Shown here piece after piece: positions 1-9,000 of a stretch of 20,050 bases of DNA; position 1 is the stretch's first letter, and every line of letters starts with the position of its first letter. The position numbers were made by a program, and so were the translations under genes. The DNA is from Hypsibius dujardini. Its lineage: Eukaryota; Tardigrada; Eutardigrada; Parachela; Hypsibiidae. The notes beneath the pieces are model-generated. The model was not told the DNA's origin, did not search any database, and worked only from the letters and a program-made list of their open reading frames with translations. The stretch spans positions 1-20,050 of the forward strand of contig LRSR01014520.1 of NCBI GenBank assembly GCA_001579985.1. Reading direction: 5' to 3'.

Positions 1-1
1 G

Positions 2-94
<93 letters not shown>
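1..94. repeat. (GCAG)n then (ACAG)n simple repeat
   Basis: The window opens inside a tetranucleotide array. About 60 nt of GCAG units pass directly into CAGA units up to about position 94. The array is cut by the window edge, so its full length is unknown. The same CTGT/CTGC repeat family recurs on the opposite strand at 1367, 2462, 12741 and 16526. Confidence 0.95.
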
Positions 95-95
<1 letters not shown>

Positions 96-1366
96 CTTTA
101 TACAAATATCGTACTTTTTGTATCTGCATCTTTTAATTTTTTAGGGCCAGACTTACACTAGTTGACTTTATTTTTTCAAGAGTTCAAGTTTTTCTTCAAT
201 CAACAGAAGCGACCAGGCTTGCGTAATAACTCGGACGGAATCGAAAACCCACGCATAAGTCAACACACCCATCTCAATCGAGGGTAGCAGTAGCACATTA
301 ATTTAAGTAAACCTTGCGCGCACTTCCATCATTTACTTACATCAGGTCCGGCCGAAAACGATGAATGATCGCGCAAAAAGCCATTCCGTCCCTCCAGCTA
401 GTTGTGAAGTTTGTAATGCAAACACCGCGATATCCGTCCGTGACTTTGATTGTCCAGTTCTGAAGCGCCTTGATTTTCTCTCCCGCCGACATTTTTCCCC
501 CCCGCGCTTTTATCTAACACCGTCAATCAGCAGAATAACACAACACACACCCGCACACCTGCAAATACACACACGCAATAAAAAATTAATGTTTTAAGAC
601 CGGAAGTCACAACGCGAAGATGGATTTTCGAATCTTTATAAGCGTGCGCAGAAGAAGAGAATTTCGAAGGCAATTTTCGCTCTCGCGCAGCAAAGGGCGT
701 CTACCTTGAAATAAAATAAGCTGCTGCGTTTGGTCTCGCGAGAGAACCTCCGGGCCTTTTAACCTCCGGGCGGTCAGGAAGCTCGATCTTCTCTTCTCGC
801 TTAGCTGACGAAAGATAATGCCTCAATTTTTAATCTAGCAAAAATGGCAGGTCGTTAATCATTTTTTCCCAGTGTGTGCACACCTTTTCTGGACCCTGCA
901 AAGGTATCTTATCCGCGGCGGCCCGTGGAAAGGCGAGCGCGTATAATGGCCAGCAAGCCGACGAATAAATCAAGTGCCGTGTATGCACAGTTTAATATAA
1001 TCCAACCAAATCCCTCACGCATGCCAGATGAAGGGAACATGCAAACAAACACTCGTGGTACCCCGATACTGAGAGGGTACAACTTTCATTAAACACTACT
1101 CTGTCCATGTCCATCGCGGTACACACACGCTATTATATCTCTCTTAACGTTTGTACCTGTCTTGCCTGTCTGACTAATATGCTGACGACAGGAAGTTGTT
1201 GCCAACACTTTTTTTCAAAACTCGAATAGAGCGTGCTGTCCGCTTTCAACGTCTTTAACGTTTTACGGCACCGTCGCAAATGGGCGTCACTTTTAACTAC
1301 ATATCATTAATTAAACCCGCCTGAATAAAACATTTCCGTGATAGCTGCCTATCACTGTCAGTATAC
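95..1366. other. No gene recognised
   Basis: This is mostly AT-rich DNA with scattered short open frames (for example 361-597 and 874-1092 on the plus strand). None shows a recognisable domain or convincing coding character. A short direct repeat of AACCTCCGGGC occurs near 746-773. I see no tRNA, no canonical promoter and no long ORF here. A short exon could be missed. Confidence 0.5.
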
Positions 1367-1566
1367 TTGCCTGCCTGTCTGTCTGCTTGTCTGCCTGTTT
1401 GTCTATCTGTCTGTGTGTCTGTCTGTCTGTGTGTCTGCCTGCCTGCCTGCCTGCCTGCCTGATTGTGTGTCTGTCTGTGTGTCTGTGTGTCTGCCTGCCT
1501 GCCTGCCTCTCTGTGTGTCTGTGTGTCTGTCTGTGTGTCTGTCTGTCTGTCTTTGTGTCTGTCTGC
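1367..1566. repeat. (CTGT/CTGC)n imperfect tetranucleotide array
   Basis: About 200 nt of mixed CTGT, CTGC and TGTG units. It produces several long open frames on both strands (Cys/Val/Ser-rich on plus, Gln/Thr/Asp/Arg-rich on minus) that are repeat artefacts rather than genes. Confidence 0.95.
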
Positions 1567-2461
1567 TGAACAGACGCAGTCATCCAAGCTCCTTGATGAG
1601 TTTATCCACCTTCTTTTTAAAAGCGCTGCATCCGCTCTCTCGAGCAGCGAAAAAATGAAGTATCGAATGGGCAGTTTGTCCAGCAGCTTATAGAATTTCG
1701 CATGTATATTCATTACCCCCCCTCTCAAGTGGTTTAATAAACAGAGCTTCCGCTTAACAAATATCAAGGCTCATGCACTTCACTTACCGTTACCGTTGGT
1801 CCGCGGTGAAGAGGCGGCGAGGTGACTTTTATTACGCTGCACTTGCAGGAAAATTTGATTGTTTTGCCTCCGCCTTTTTTTTCCCCTCCAAAATGGAAAA
1901 ATAATATTTCAAGGTGCGCTTGCAACAACTTCAAGTCAAATCTGCTGAGAAAAATGATATGAGAAAATAATAGTCCAGTGTGGGCAGAACACACACACAT
2001 ATGCTAAATATACCGACCGGGCAAAGTCGTAAATATTTTCATTTCTTCGAGCGAGAATAATGCAACACGCAATGCGAGCAAGAACGTGATTTTCGAGACT
2101 GCAGCGTGAGCGCGAGTGGACGCCAAAGTCGAGATGCTCGTTACGGTCAGTTTCGTACAGTAGAAATTTTGTGTGTAGAGGAGGCGGTCTTTCTCTGCCC
2201 TTCGGACCAATCAGGTCTTGCCGTTAACCCCGCACAGAAATCTTTCAACTGCTCAACAAATCTGCCGCCTAGCGGGAAAAAAGTTTTGCCACCGAAACTT
2301 ACACATGAAATTACTTAAATTAAAGCGCTTTGAATTCGTGGAGACTTTTCGTTTCCATTTTATTTCAGTGCTGCATTTCTTTATTGGAAATGGAAAAGTT
2401 TAAATAAGCCACGATGGTTCGATTGGCGCCCCACGGTGCGGAAGGGAAAACAACGGGACGC
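1567..2461. other. No gene recognised
   Basis: There are short open frames on both strands, with no recognisable motif or splice-supported exon. The frames around 2004-2318 are short and mutually overlapping. I see no repeats of note apart from poly-C and poly-T runs. Confidence 0.45.
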
Positions 2462-2548
2462 CTGTGCGTCTGTCTGTCTGTCTGTCTGTGTGTCTGTGTG
2501 TGTGTCTGTGCGTCTGTGTGTGCGTCTGTGCGTCTGTGTGTGTGTGTG
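2462..2548. repeat. (CTGT/GTGT)n simple repeat
   Basis: About 85 nt of TCTG, TGTG and TGCG units, of the same compositional family as the array at 1367-1566. The histidine/threonine-rich minus-strand frames across it are artefacts. Confidence 0.9.
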
Positions 2549-2833
2549 CGACCAATCATGCATGATCAATAAAAACTCTCCCGGCAGATCTGCGTGAAAA
2601 AACTGGGTCACTCGCGGATCACGCCGCAGTTCGTGCTCTCCGGAAGCGGTTCTTTTCGCCTCATGGGATTTATTTTCAATCTTAGCCCGACTTAGAACCC
2701 AGGATGCCCCTCCGCCCTCCCCCCCCCCGATGGGCTTCATAAAATCAATAGGAGTATTTTTGTGACAGAAATAAATTTGAAAACAAAAATTGTACAGGTG
2801 TAGTCCCAAAATTTAATTAGCCATTGTCAGGCT

Positions 2834-2932
2834 CCGAATCGAGGAGGTACGAACCGAATCGAGGAGGTACGAACCGAATCGAGGAGGTGGGAACCGAATC
2901 GAGAAGGTGGCAACCGAATCGAAAAAGTGGGA
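2834..2932. repeat. 20-bp tandem array (CCGAATCGAGGAGGTACGAA type)
   Basis: Five consecutive 20-bp units lie about 200 nt upstream of the Dpy-30 gene. The first two are identical; the later ones drift (GGTGGGAA, AAGGTGGCAA, AAAGTGGGAA). Because 20 is not a multiple of three, the array is not a peptide repeat. It may lie in the promoter or 5' untranslated region. Any regulatory role is inference. Confidence 0.9.
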
Positions 2933-3135
2933 AGTGACTGAGAGTGCTGGCATGTCATCCGGCCCGGTTGCCGTCACAACTAAATCAACACTCGCCACTC
3001 CTTTCCATTCAGCTGTCTGCAGATTGTCTGCCACGGACATTCCTCATTACTGGTTAGCAGAAAAAGACAAACAGCTAAAAAATGAATTCATTCGCGCGTC
3101 ATTCTTTTCTGGAAAAACACAGCAAGGCCTCGACA

Positions 3136-4698
3136 ATGCCGTCCGATGACGAGGCCTCACGTGCGCAGAACGGCGAAGTAAACGCAGACATTCCATCTGC
3201 AGGTGAGTCAGTCAGTGAGTCAGTGAGTCAGTCAATCAGTCAATCAGTCAGTCAGTCAGTCAGTCAGTCAGTCAGTCAGTCAGTCAGTCAGGCAGTCAGT
3301 CAGTCAGTCAGTCAGTCAGTCAGGCAGTCAGTCAGTCAGGGCTCTCACTTTTATTGAACCCGTTTACTCGTAAACTACTGAGGGAAACTGTTCCGTGCAA
3401 ATTTGGTCAAGACATCGATCAATCAATCAATCAATCATTTGCCATAGTACTTTATGTATTATTTTTGGACACGCCTTTCGATCACGAGTCGGATACATAC
3501 ATACGAATCAGCAATCGAATTCAGATAACTAGTAAACGTTCAAGTTCCAAATTCAATTTCCTCTTGAGGGATGTAATTAACTGAGTTTTCTTTTAAGAAT
3601 TTTGGGCAGCTGTGAGGAGACCGTTTTCACTCAAAACCAGTGAAAGGTTGTCAGCTTTGACCACTCCTGGCAGGCTTTAGTCAAGTAGCAAATGACCAAA
3701 CCATAATTTTCGAATTTCAAGCAACAGAACAACTTTCAAAATCAGTTGAGTTTAGTGAAATCGGTCGAACCGTCTTTGCGTAAAAATTGCGAGGTCGTCA
3801 TGTGTCATCATATGACGACATTGGGCGTTAACGGGTTAATTGTACACGTTCATTGGTTACCTATGTAGTCGACGCAGACGGATGTGCTCCGTTCACGGAC
3901 GACGACGACCCACCCCTCACACACGCGTCCTCCAACACGGACGCCTCCTCCGCCGAGACGGACAGCACGGACGCCTCCTCCGTCGAGACGGACAGCACGG
4001 ACGCCTCCTCCGTCGAGACGGACAGCACGGACCAGACTGGAGCAGCAGACTACGCCTGGACCGAAGAGTCCCAAGATACCTTCAACGCTTCCTTCTTCCC
4101 GCCACCCAGGACGGACCTATCTGAGGGACCTGTCACCTTGCCTGCACCAAATCCGAAGCTACCTTCGGCCGAGAGTTTTCCTGAGGAATTCGACGAAGAT
4201 ATCCCCGTCGCACCGGAGGAGATTGCCCACGCAATCGCCTTTCGCGACCGCATTTTGAAAGACTGGAAAAGGACCGAACGAAGTAGTTCGAGTATGCCGT
4301 TGACCGTGTCGGAGGCCAATATGATGTCTGGAGCGGATTACCTTGACGCAACGGTCGGTCCACTGCTCGCGCAAGGTTTGGCGGAGATTTTGAAGAGCCG
4401 GCCGAAGAATCCGGCCGAGTTTCTGGCTGCGTACCTGTTGGCTGACCAGGTGAGGATTGATGTGAAGCTGGAACCACCGGCGACGGGGTTGACTAAACCA
4501 CCGGTCATCGCGGTGCCTGGTCTATCTGAAGAGCAAGACTCAGACTCGGATCTGCTCTCAACGCCGAAGGACAAGAGCCTCGATCTCAGCGAGACAGCTC
4601 CAGGTGATATTCCAAATAGGATTAAGGCTTTGGCCAGTTCCCTTGCTCTTACCGCGGCCCCGTTGAAGGGTGCAAAGTCTGCTGCATCCGTTGCATAA
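3136..4698 (+). CDS. Dpy-30 motif protein, two exons, 298 aa
   Basis: Exons are 3136-3202 and 3869-4698, joined in phase 1 (CTGCAG|GTGAGT to TATGTAG|TCGAC). Joined length is 897 nt ending TAA. The start ATG has the good context CGACAATG. The N-terminal third (about residues 23-80) is acidic and Ser/Thr-rich, with three copies of a TDASS(V/A)ETDS repeat. Residues 179-213 match the Dpy-30 dimerisation/docking motif (Pfam Dpy-30): YLDATVGPLLAQGL, then RPKNPAEFLAAYLL. In known proteins this motif forms a RIIa-like four-helix dimer that binds amphipathic helices. It occurs in the COMPASS subunit DPY30 and in ciliary proteins such as DYDC1/2, radial spoke proteins and NME5. No nucleotide-kinase P-loop is visible, so it is not an obvious AK7 or NME5 orthologue. 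The protein is far longer than DPY30 itself (about 100 aa). The motif is fairly sure; a ciliary role is a guess. Confidence 0.8.
3203..3345. repeat. (GTCA)n array starting at the 5' splice site
   Basis: The only intron of the Dpy-30 gene opens directly into a GTCA tetranucleotide array about 140 nt long. Three GTGAGT hexamers (3203, 3215, 3223) lie in its first 26 nt, giving potential alternative donors. The rest of the intron (to 3868) holds a short (ATCA)n tract near 3417-3437 and a hairpin with 8-nt arms (GTCGTCAT at 3794, ATGACGAC at 3812). Confidence 0.9.
3937..4031 (+). repeat. 30-bp in-frame coding repeat, three copies
   Basis: Three copies of a 30-bp unit begin ACGGACGCCTCCTCCG and sit inside exon 2 of the Dpy-30 gene. 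Copies 2 and 3 are identical; copy 1 has GCC where they have GTC. Each adds ten acidic, Ser/Thr-rich residues. The unit is a multiple of three, so copy-number change would preserve the frame. Confidence 0.9.
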
Positions 4699-4963
4699 AC
4701 GCTGTGTGATATTTCCGTCCTGTCAAAGTCATGCGTGTCGGTCAAGAAAATCTGTGCAGTTGTCTGCGCAGTACTCGTTCGCGGCATAAAAACCGAGCTA
4801 GACGAAACTGAACCAGATTTATAATAATCCATTTATGGAAGTGTTGTTACACGGACGTCCTCCAAAACTTTTATTATATCAGAGTAGAATGAAAACAGAT
4901 CAACAATGGTGAGTCGTGTGAAACAGACCGTCAGGGTTGAAACAAGATGGCCAGTCGGTCCGG

Positions 4964-5188
4964 ATGGAGAAGCCGTGCGACTACGAATCGATTACGAAAA
5001 ACGATGGTTACCTGTACGACCTGGAGAACAAACGACTCAGAGTCCGGGACCCGGAACGACAGGTGGACTGTCCGTCCGGGGTTTTAAAGGTCGATCGGGG
5101 TAGAAAATGGTTCGTCATGCTGATAGATGGCGAGGGAGTTCGGGGGGACGGACTTTCTGTTCATTGGACAATTAATCTGACTCGGTGA
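4964..5188 (+). CDS. Possible small ORF of unknown function, 74 aa
   Basis: This frame starts MEKPCDYESITKND and ends at TGA. Its codon choice (TAC GAC CTG GAG AAC AAA) resembles that of the secure exons here more than that of the intergenic DNA, which is the only support. No domain is recognised. A second plus-strand frame (4906-5103) overlaps it in another phase, so only one can be real. It could be a gene relic, an exon of an unrecognised gene, or chance. Confidence 0.25.
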   Translation: MEKPCDYESITKNDGYLYDLENKRLRVRDPERQVDCPSGVLKVDRGRKWFVMLIDGEGVRGDGLSVHWTINLTR

Positions 5189-5894
5189 TCATAGTTCTTT
5201 GTAACGGAAAGTAGGATCGGATGACGAAGGGTTAATCTGAGTGATAGACGGTTGGACAGGATAGGTGGAAGGTCTGTTCGGGTGGTGCATATCAATCATA
5301 TGCAGTTAATTAACGGTCAATCAAGTGACCGAAAGACACCCAAAGTGCGAGGCCAACCGTCGACCACACACAAACAGACTGTCCATCATTCCGAAAAGCC
5401 CTTTTCCTTTCAGACCGACCGTCAGCTTCCGTCTCTCTTTCTCGCTGATCGACCGTCAGCTTCCGCCTCTCTTTCTCGCTGATCGACCGATCCGATCATC
5501 CGATCATATGCTTCAACTCAAGCCGTCGTGTTCACATCGTTGATCACCAGATTTTGCGTTTAGCATGGATTCTTGCGGACATTCCGACCATGAGGGATGT
5601 ACCTGAACAAAACGTGTATAAACCTAAACCAGTAACACATGGGATAATGACGCGAGGATGAAAGAATGTGTTCTGAACGGTGTTCGAATTCTTCTCACCG
5701 CTGACGAATTGGTGCTCACTATGACTATGAGAACCGTTTCTGGTTACGAAGATACCAAGGTAACGAACTGCCATTCGATTTTAGTGCTAACCAAATGATC
5801 GATAACCACGACATTAAGCTTCCAAATTACGTCATTTGTAGTACAACCTAATGCACTACCACGAGGCGCTGGTCGCGGATGTGTTCAGCCTTAG
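5189..5894. other. Intergenic; one 34-bp direct repeat
   Basis: No gene is recognised between the small ORF and the dehydrogenase gene. A 34-bp unit starting GACCGTCAGCTTCCG occurs twice head to tail at 5417 and 5451 with one visible change. Overlapping frames there are shadows of the repeat. The promoter of the dehydrogenase gene must lie in this region or in the tandem array that follows, but I see no clear TATA box. Confidence 0.6.
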
Positions 5895-6007
5895 GCGATC
5901 CACCCTGTGAGGTCCTCCCTGTCCGGTGAGGTCCTCCCCGATTCACCCTGTGAGGTCCTCCACGATCCACCCTGTGAGGTCCTCCCTGTCCTGTGAGGTC
6001 CTTCCTG
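5895..6007 (+). repeat. Tandem repeats abutting the dehydrogenase start codon
   Basis: Five copies of a core close to TGTGAGGTCCTCC alternate with GATCCACCC or CTGTCC spacers, giving a higher-order pattern of about 43 bp plus 24 bp. The last copy ends directly at the ATG of the dehydrogenase gene (6008). It is probably in the 5' untranslated region. The frame through it has no ATG before 6008 (it begins at GTG 5993), which supports 6008 as the start. Confidence 0.85.
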
Positions 6008-9000
6008 ATGCTGTCGGGGGTCGTCAGGAAGGCCGCCCTGACAGCAATCGCCACCGGCAGCACCTTCCTAGGTTTTACTTCTTACAAACTCTACGACCTC
6101 AAACAGCACGCCTCCATCGCGTCGTGTGCCGCCTCCACCAAGCCGGAGCAATACTTGGCGGTCCTCCCGACACGGCAGGAGCATCTGAAAAGTCTTCAGG
6201 AGACGCCAGAGTATGATGTGTTGGTTATTGGGGGAGGTGCCACGGGTACGGGAGTGGCCTTGGATGCGGTGACTCGGGGCTTGAAGACGGCCCTGGTGGA
6301 ACGGGAAGACTTTGCCGCACAGACGAGCAGTAAGAGCACTAAGTTGATTCACGGCGGAGTGCGGTACCTGCAGGCGGCCATTTTGGGCTTTGACGTGGAA
6401 CAGTACAAGATGGTGAGAGCACTGACTGTCTGCGCAGTTGTTCAGTAAACTGTTTAGTTGATTGATCAAAGAAAAAAGTGCTAAAAATGAGTTTACATTG
6501 GGGTCTCGGGTTGGAAAACACATCTGCGGTTTCAGAACAAAATTTGAAAAAACAAGACTTAACGCGCCACTTTGTGCTGTGGGCCCGGGTTTGATTGATT
6601 GATTTATTAACGAGTTCCAAATTTTGTTTGTTCCAATCAATATTTTCCGGAAGGCTAAGTTATTTTTTATATATTATATGTTAGAAGTTATATATTAGAA
6701 GACTTTTGCTAACTATAAGCAATAAATTGAAAAATTTCCGATCGAGAGGAACACTGACAAATCCAATCCAAAAAGAGAACAGTGGCGCCACCAACATGGT
6801 CCGAATTCTGGTTATTGCTGCAGCGCTGTTTCTTTTTCCGGACTTATTTATCCGTATTTTCTTTTCCACTCCCAGCAGTGTTTCAAATCAATTCAATTCA
6901 ATTCAAATTCAAATTCAAATTATTTTAAAGTTTGAAGGTTTCTAAAAAATAAAAAAAATAGGTTTGCGCTCTGGAAAAATTTGCTGACGAATCAATCAAT
7001 CAAGCCCGGGTCCATTGCGCCAGAAGTCTTTTTCTTGCTAATTTTTTTTTGAAACCGCAAATTCGATTTCCAGCTCGAGATTCCAATGTAAAATCGTGAT
7101 TTCGTGATGGGCAAATATTTTTTGAGGAGAAAAATTCATGCTGATCAGACGGGAAAATCTCCGTTCTTGCTCCGAGTGAATTGTGCCTCCTCTGTTCAGG
7201 TGAAGGAAGCCCTTCGAGAACGCAGTAATTTCCTGGCTATCGCGCCACATTTAACGAAAGCCCTGCCCATCCTCCTGCCGCTGTACGCGTGGTGGCAAGT
7301 TCCCTACATGTGGATAGGTCAGATTCATTAACCATTTATTACAGACACACAATTGCTTCAATTACGGACAATCTGTACCGGGACGAAATGTCTTCGTTCG
7401 TTTTTAGGGATCAAAATGTACGACATCGTGTCAGGAGCGAGGGTCCTCCGAAACTCCTATTACGTCAACAAAGAACGCGCCAGTGACGCCTTCCCGCAGC
7501 TCAAGAACGACGAGCTCAAGGGAGGAATCGTTTATTTCGACGGCCAGCAGAATGACGCGCGGATGTGTGTGAGCTTGGCGCTGACCGCCGCGCGAATGGG
7601 CGCCAACGTGGTTAATTACGTGGAGGTGAAGCAGTTGGTCAAGGAGAACGACAAAATCCGGGGCGCCGTGGTGCGGGACACTTTGACGGGGAAGGAGTGG
7701 AAGATCCGGGCGAAGAGTGTAGTCAACGCGACCGGTCCCTTCACCGACGCTATTCGACTGATGGACAACCCTGCCGCCCAGCCGATTTGCCAGCCGAGTG
7801 CGGGAGTCCACATCACATTGCCGGGATACTTTTGCCCGGGCAAGCTGGGTCTGTTGAACGCGCAGACCAGTGATGGGCGTGTCATCTTCTTCCTACCTGT
7901 GAGTGATGGTGATTTTCTTCAATACTTCATTCAGAATTGTTTTAAACAACGTGAACCATTTATTTAAGTAATAACTAATAATAACGTACACACATGGCAA
8001 AAACCTTGCGCTGACCGAATAAAGCGCTTTAACTTGGGACTGTGTACGACAGCGGGTAGAACGAGTGTAGGGGCTTAATTCGGTTAGCACAAGGTGTGTA
8101 TCCTTGTAGTGGCAAGGGGTGACGATCGCCGGAACCACCGACGACAAATGTCCGGTCACGACCACGCCCACTCCGACGGACAAAGAGATCGACTGGATTC
8201 TGAAAGAGTGCCAAAAAATGATCCGACTGAAAATGTCCCGTGGGGATGTGTTGTCCGCGTGGTCGGGAATCCGGCCGCTGGTGCGGAATCCTCACGCCAA
8301 AGACACGAAGAGCTTGGCTCGCAATCACATGTACAGTCAACGACAAGATTGAGTACACTGGAGGGTCCGGGGTATNGGTGGTTGATTGTTCGATTGTTTG
8401 AAAACCACCCCTTGCCCCGCCCCTTTTGCCCATTCCCCGGACCCTCCAGTGTACTCACTCTTGTCGTTGACTGTACGCAATGAATGGCAAAAACTCAACA
8501 CCATAATTTCGGCTGACAGCGCTAAATCAATAGCATGTCCTTTGCAGTATCGAAGTCAGTCCGTCCAATATGATCACAATCGCAGGCGGGAAATGGACCA
8601 CTTACCGCAGTATGGCCGAGGAGACGGTGGACAAGGCCGTCGAAGTGTGCAAACTGAACCCGCTGATGAAGCACTCGCAGACCATTGGGTTTCACTTGGA
8701 AGGCGCTCATGGTACTGTAATTGTTACTGTGACAAACAACTGTCACGTGTATTTACGTAGCTGCCAAAGTCAGAATTTGAATCACATCGAAATTCAACTT
8801 TAAGTTGAATTTTGATGTGATTCAAATTCAACTTTAAGTTGAATTTTGATGTGATTCAAATTCAACTTCTGATTCAGTTTGGTTCGCACTCGGTTAAGCA
8901 GAACACATGTGAAGAAAAGCCTGGGCTTGATTGCTTCAAATGTCGGGACACAAGACTACAGCCTGTTGATTAATTGGTAATAGGACCGGGTGTTATTTTC

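Noticed and set aside
1297-1767. Overlapping long ORFs on both strands (up to 156 aa)
   Set aside because: They are open because the CTGT array lacks stop codons in several frames; composition is pure repeat translation.
2587-2694. Plus-strand exon-like stretch after CCGGCAG
   Set aside because: The codons look plausible and an acceptor precedes it, but no partner exon or motif could be found; left as unannotated.
5544-5774. 76-aa minus-strand ORF
   Set aside because: No domain, no splice-supported extension and no coding-like codon use.
5993-6007. Earlier start for the dehydrogenase at 5993
   Set aside because: That codon is GTG; the first ATG in frame is 6008 and gives a plausible mitochondrial N terminus.
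8094-8483. 129-aa plus-strand ORF and minus-strand counterparts crossing the N
   Set aside because: They are shadows of dehydrogenase exon 4 and of the MITE hairpin; the family-matching frame is 8110-8330.
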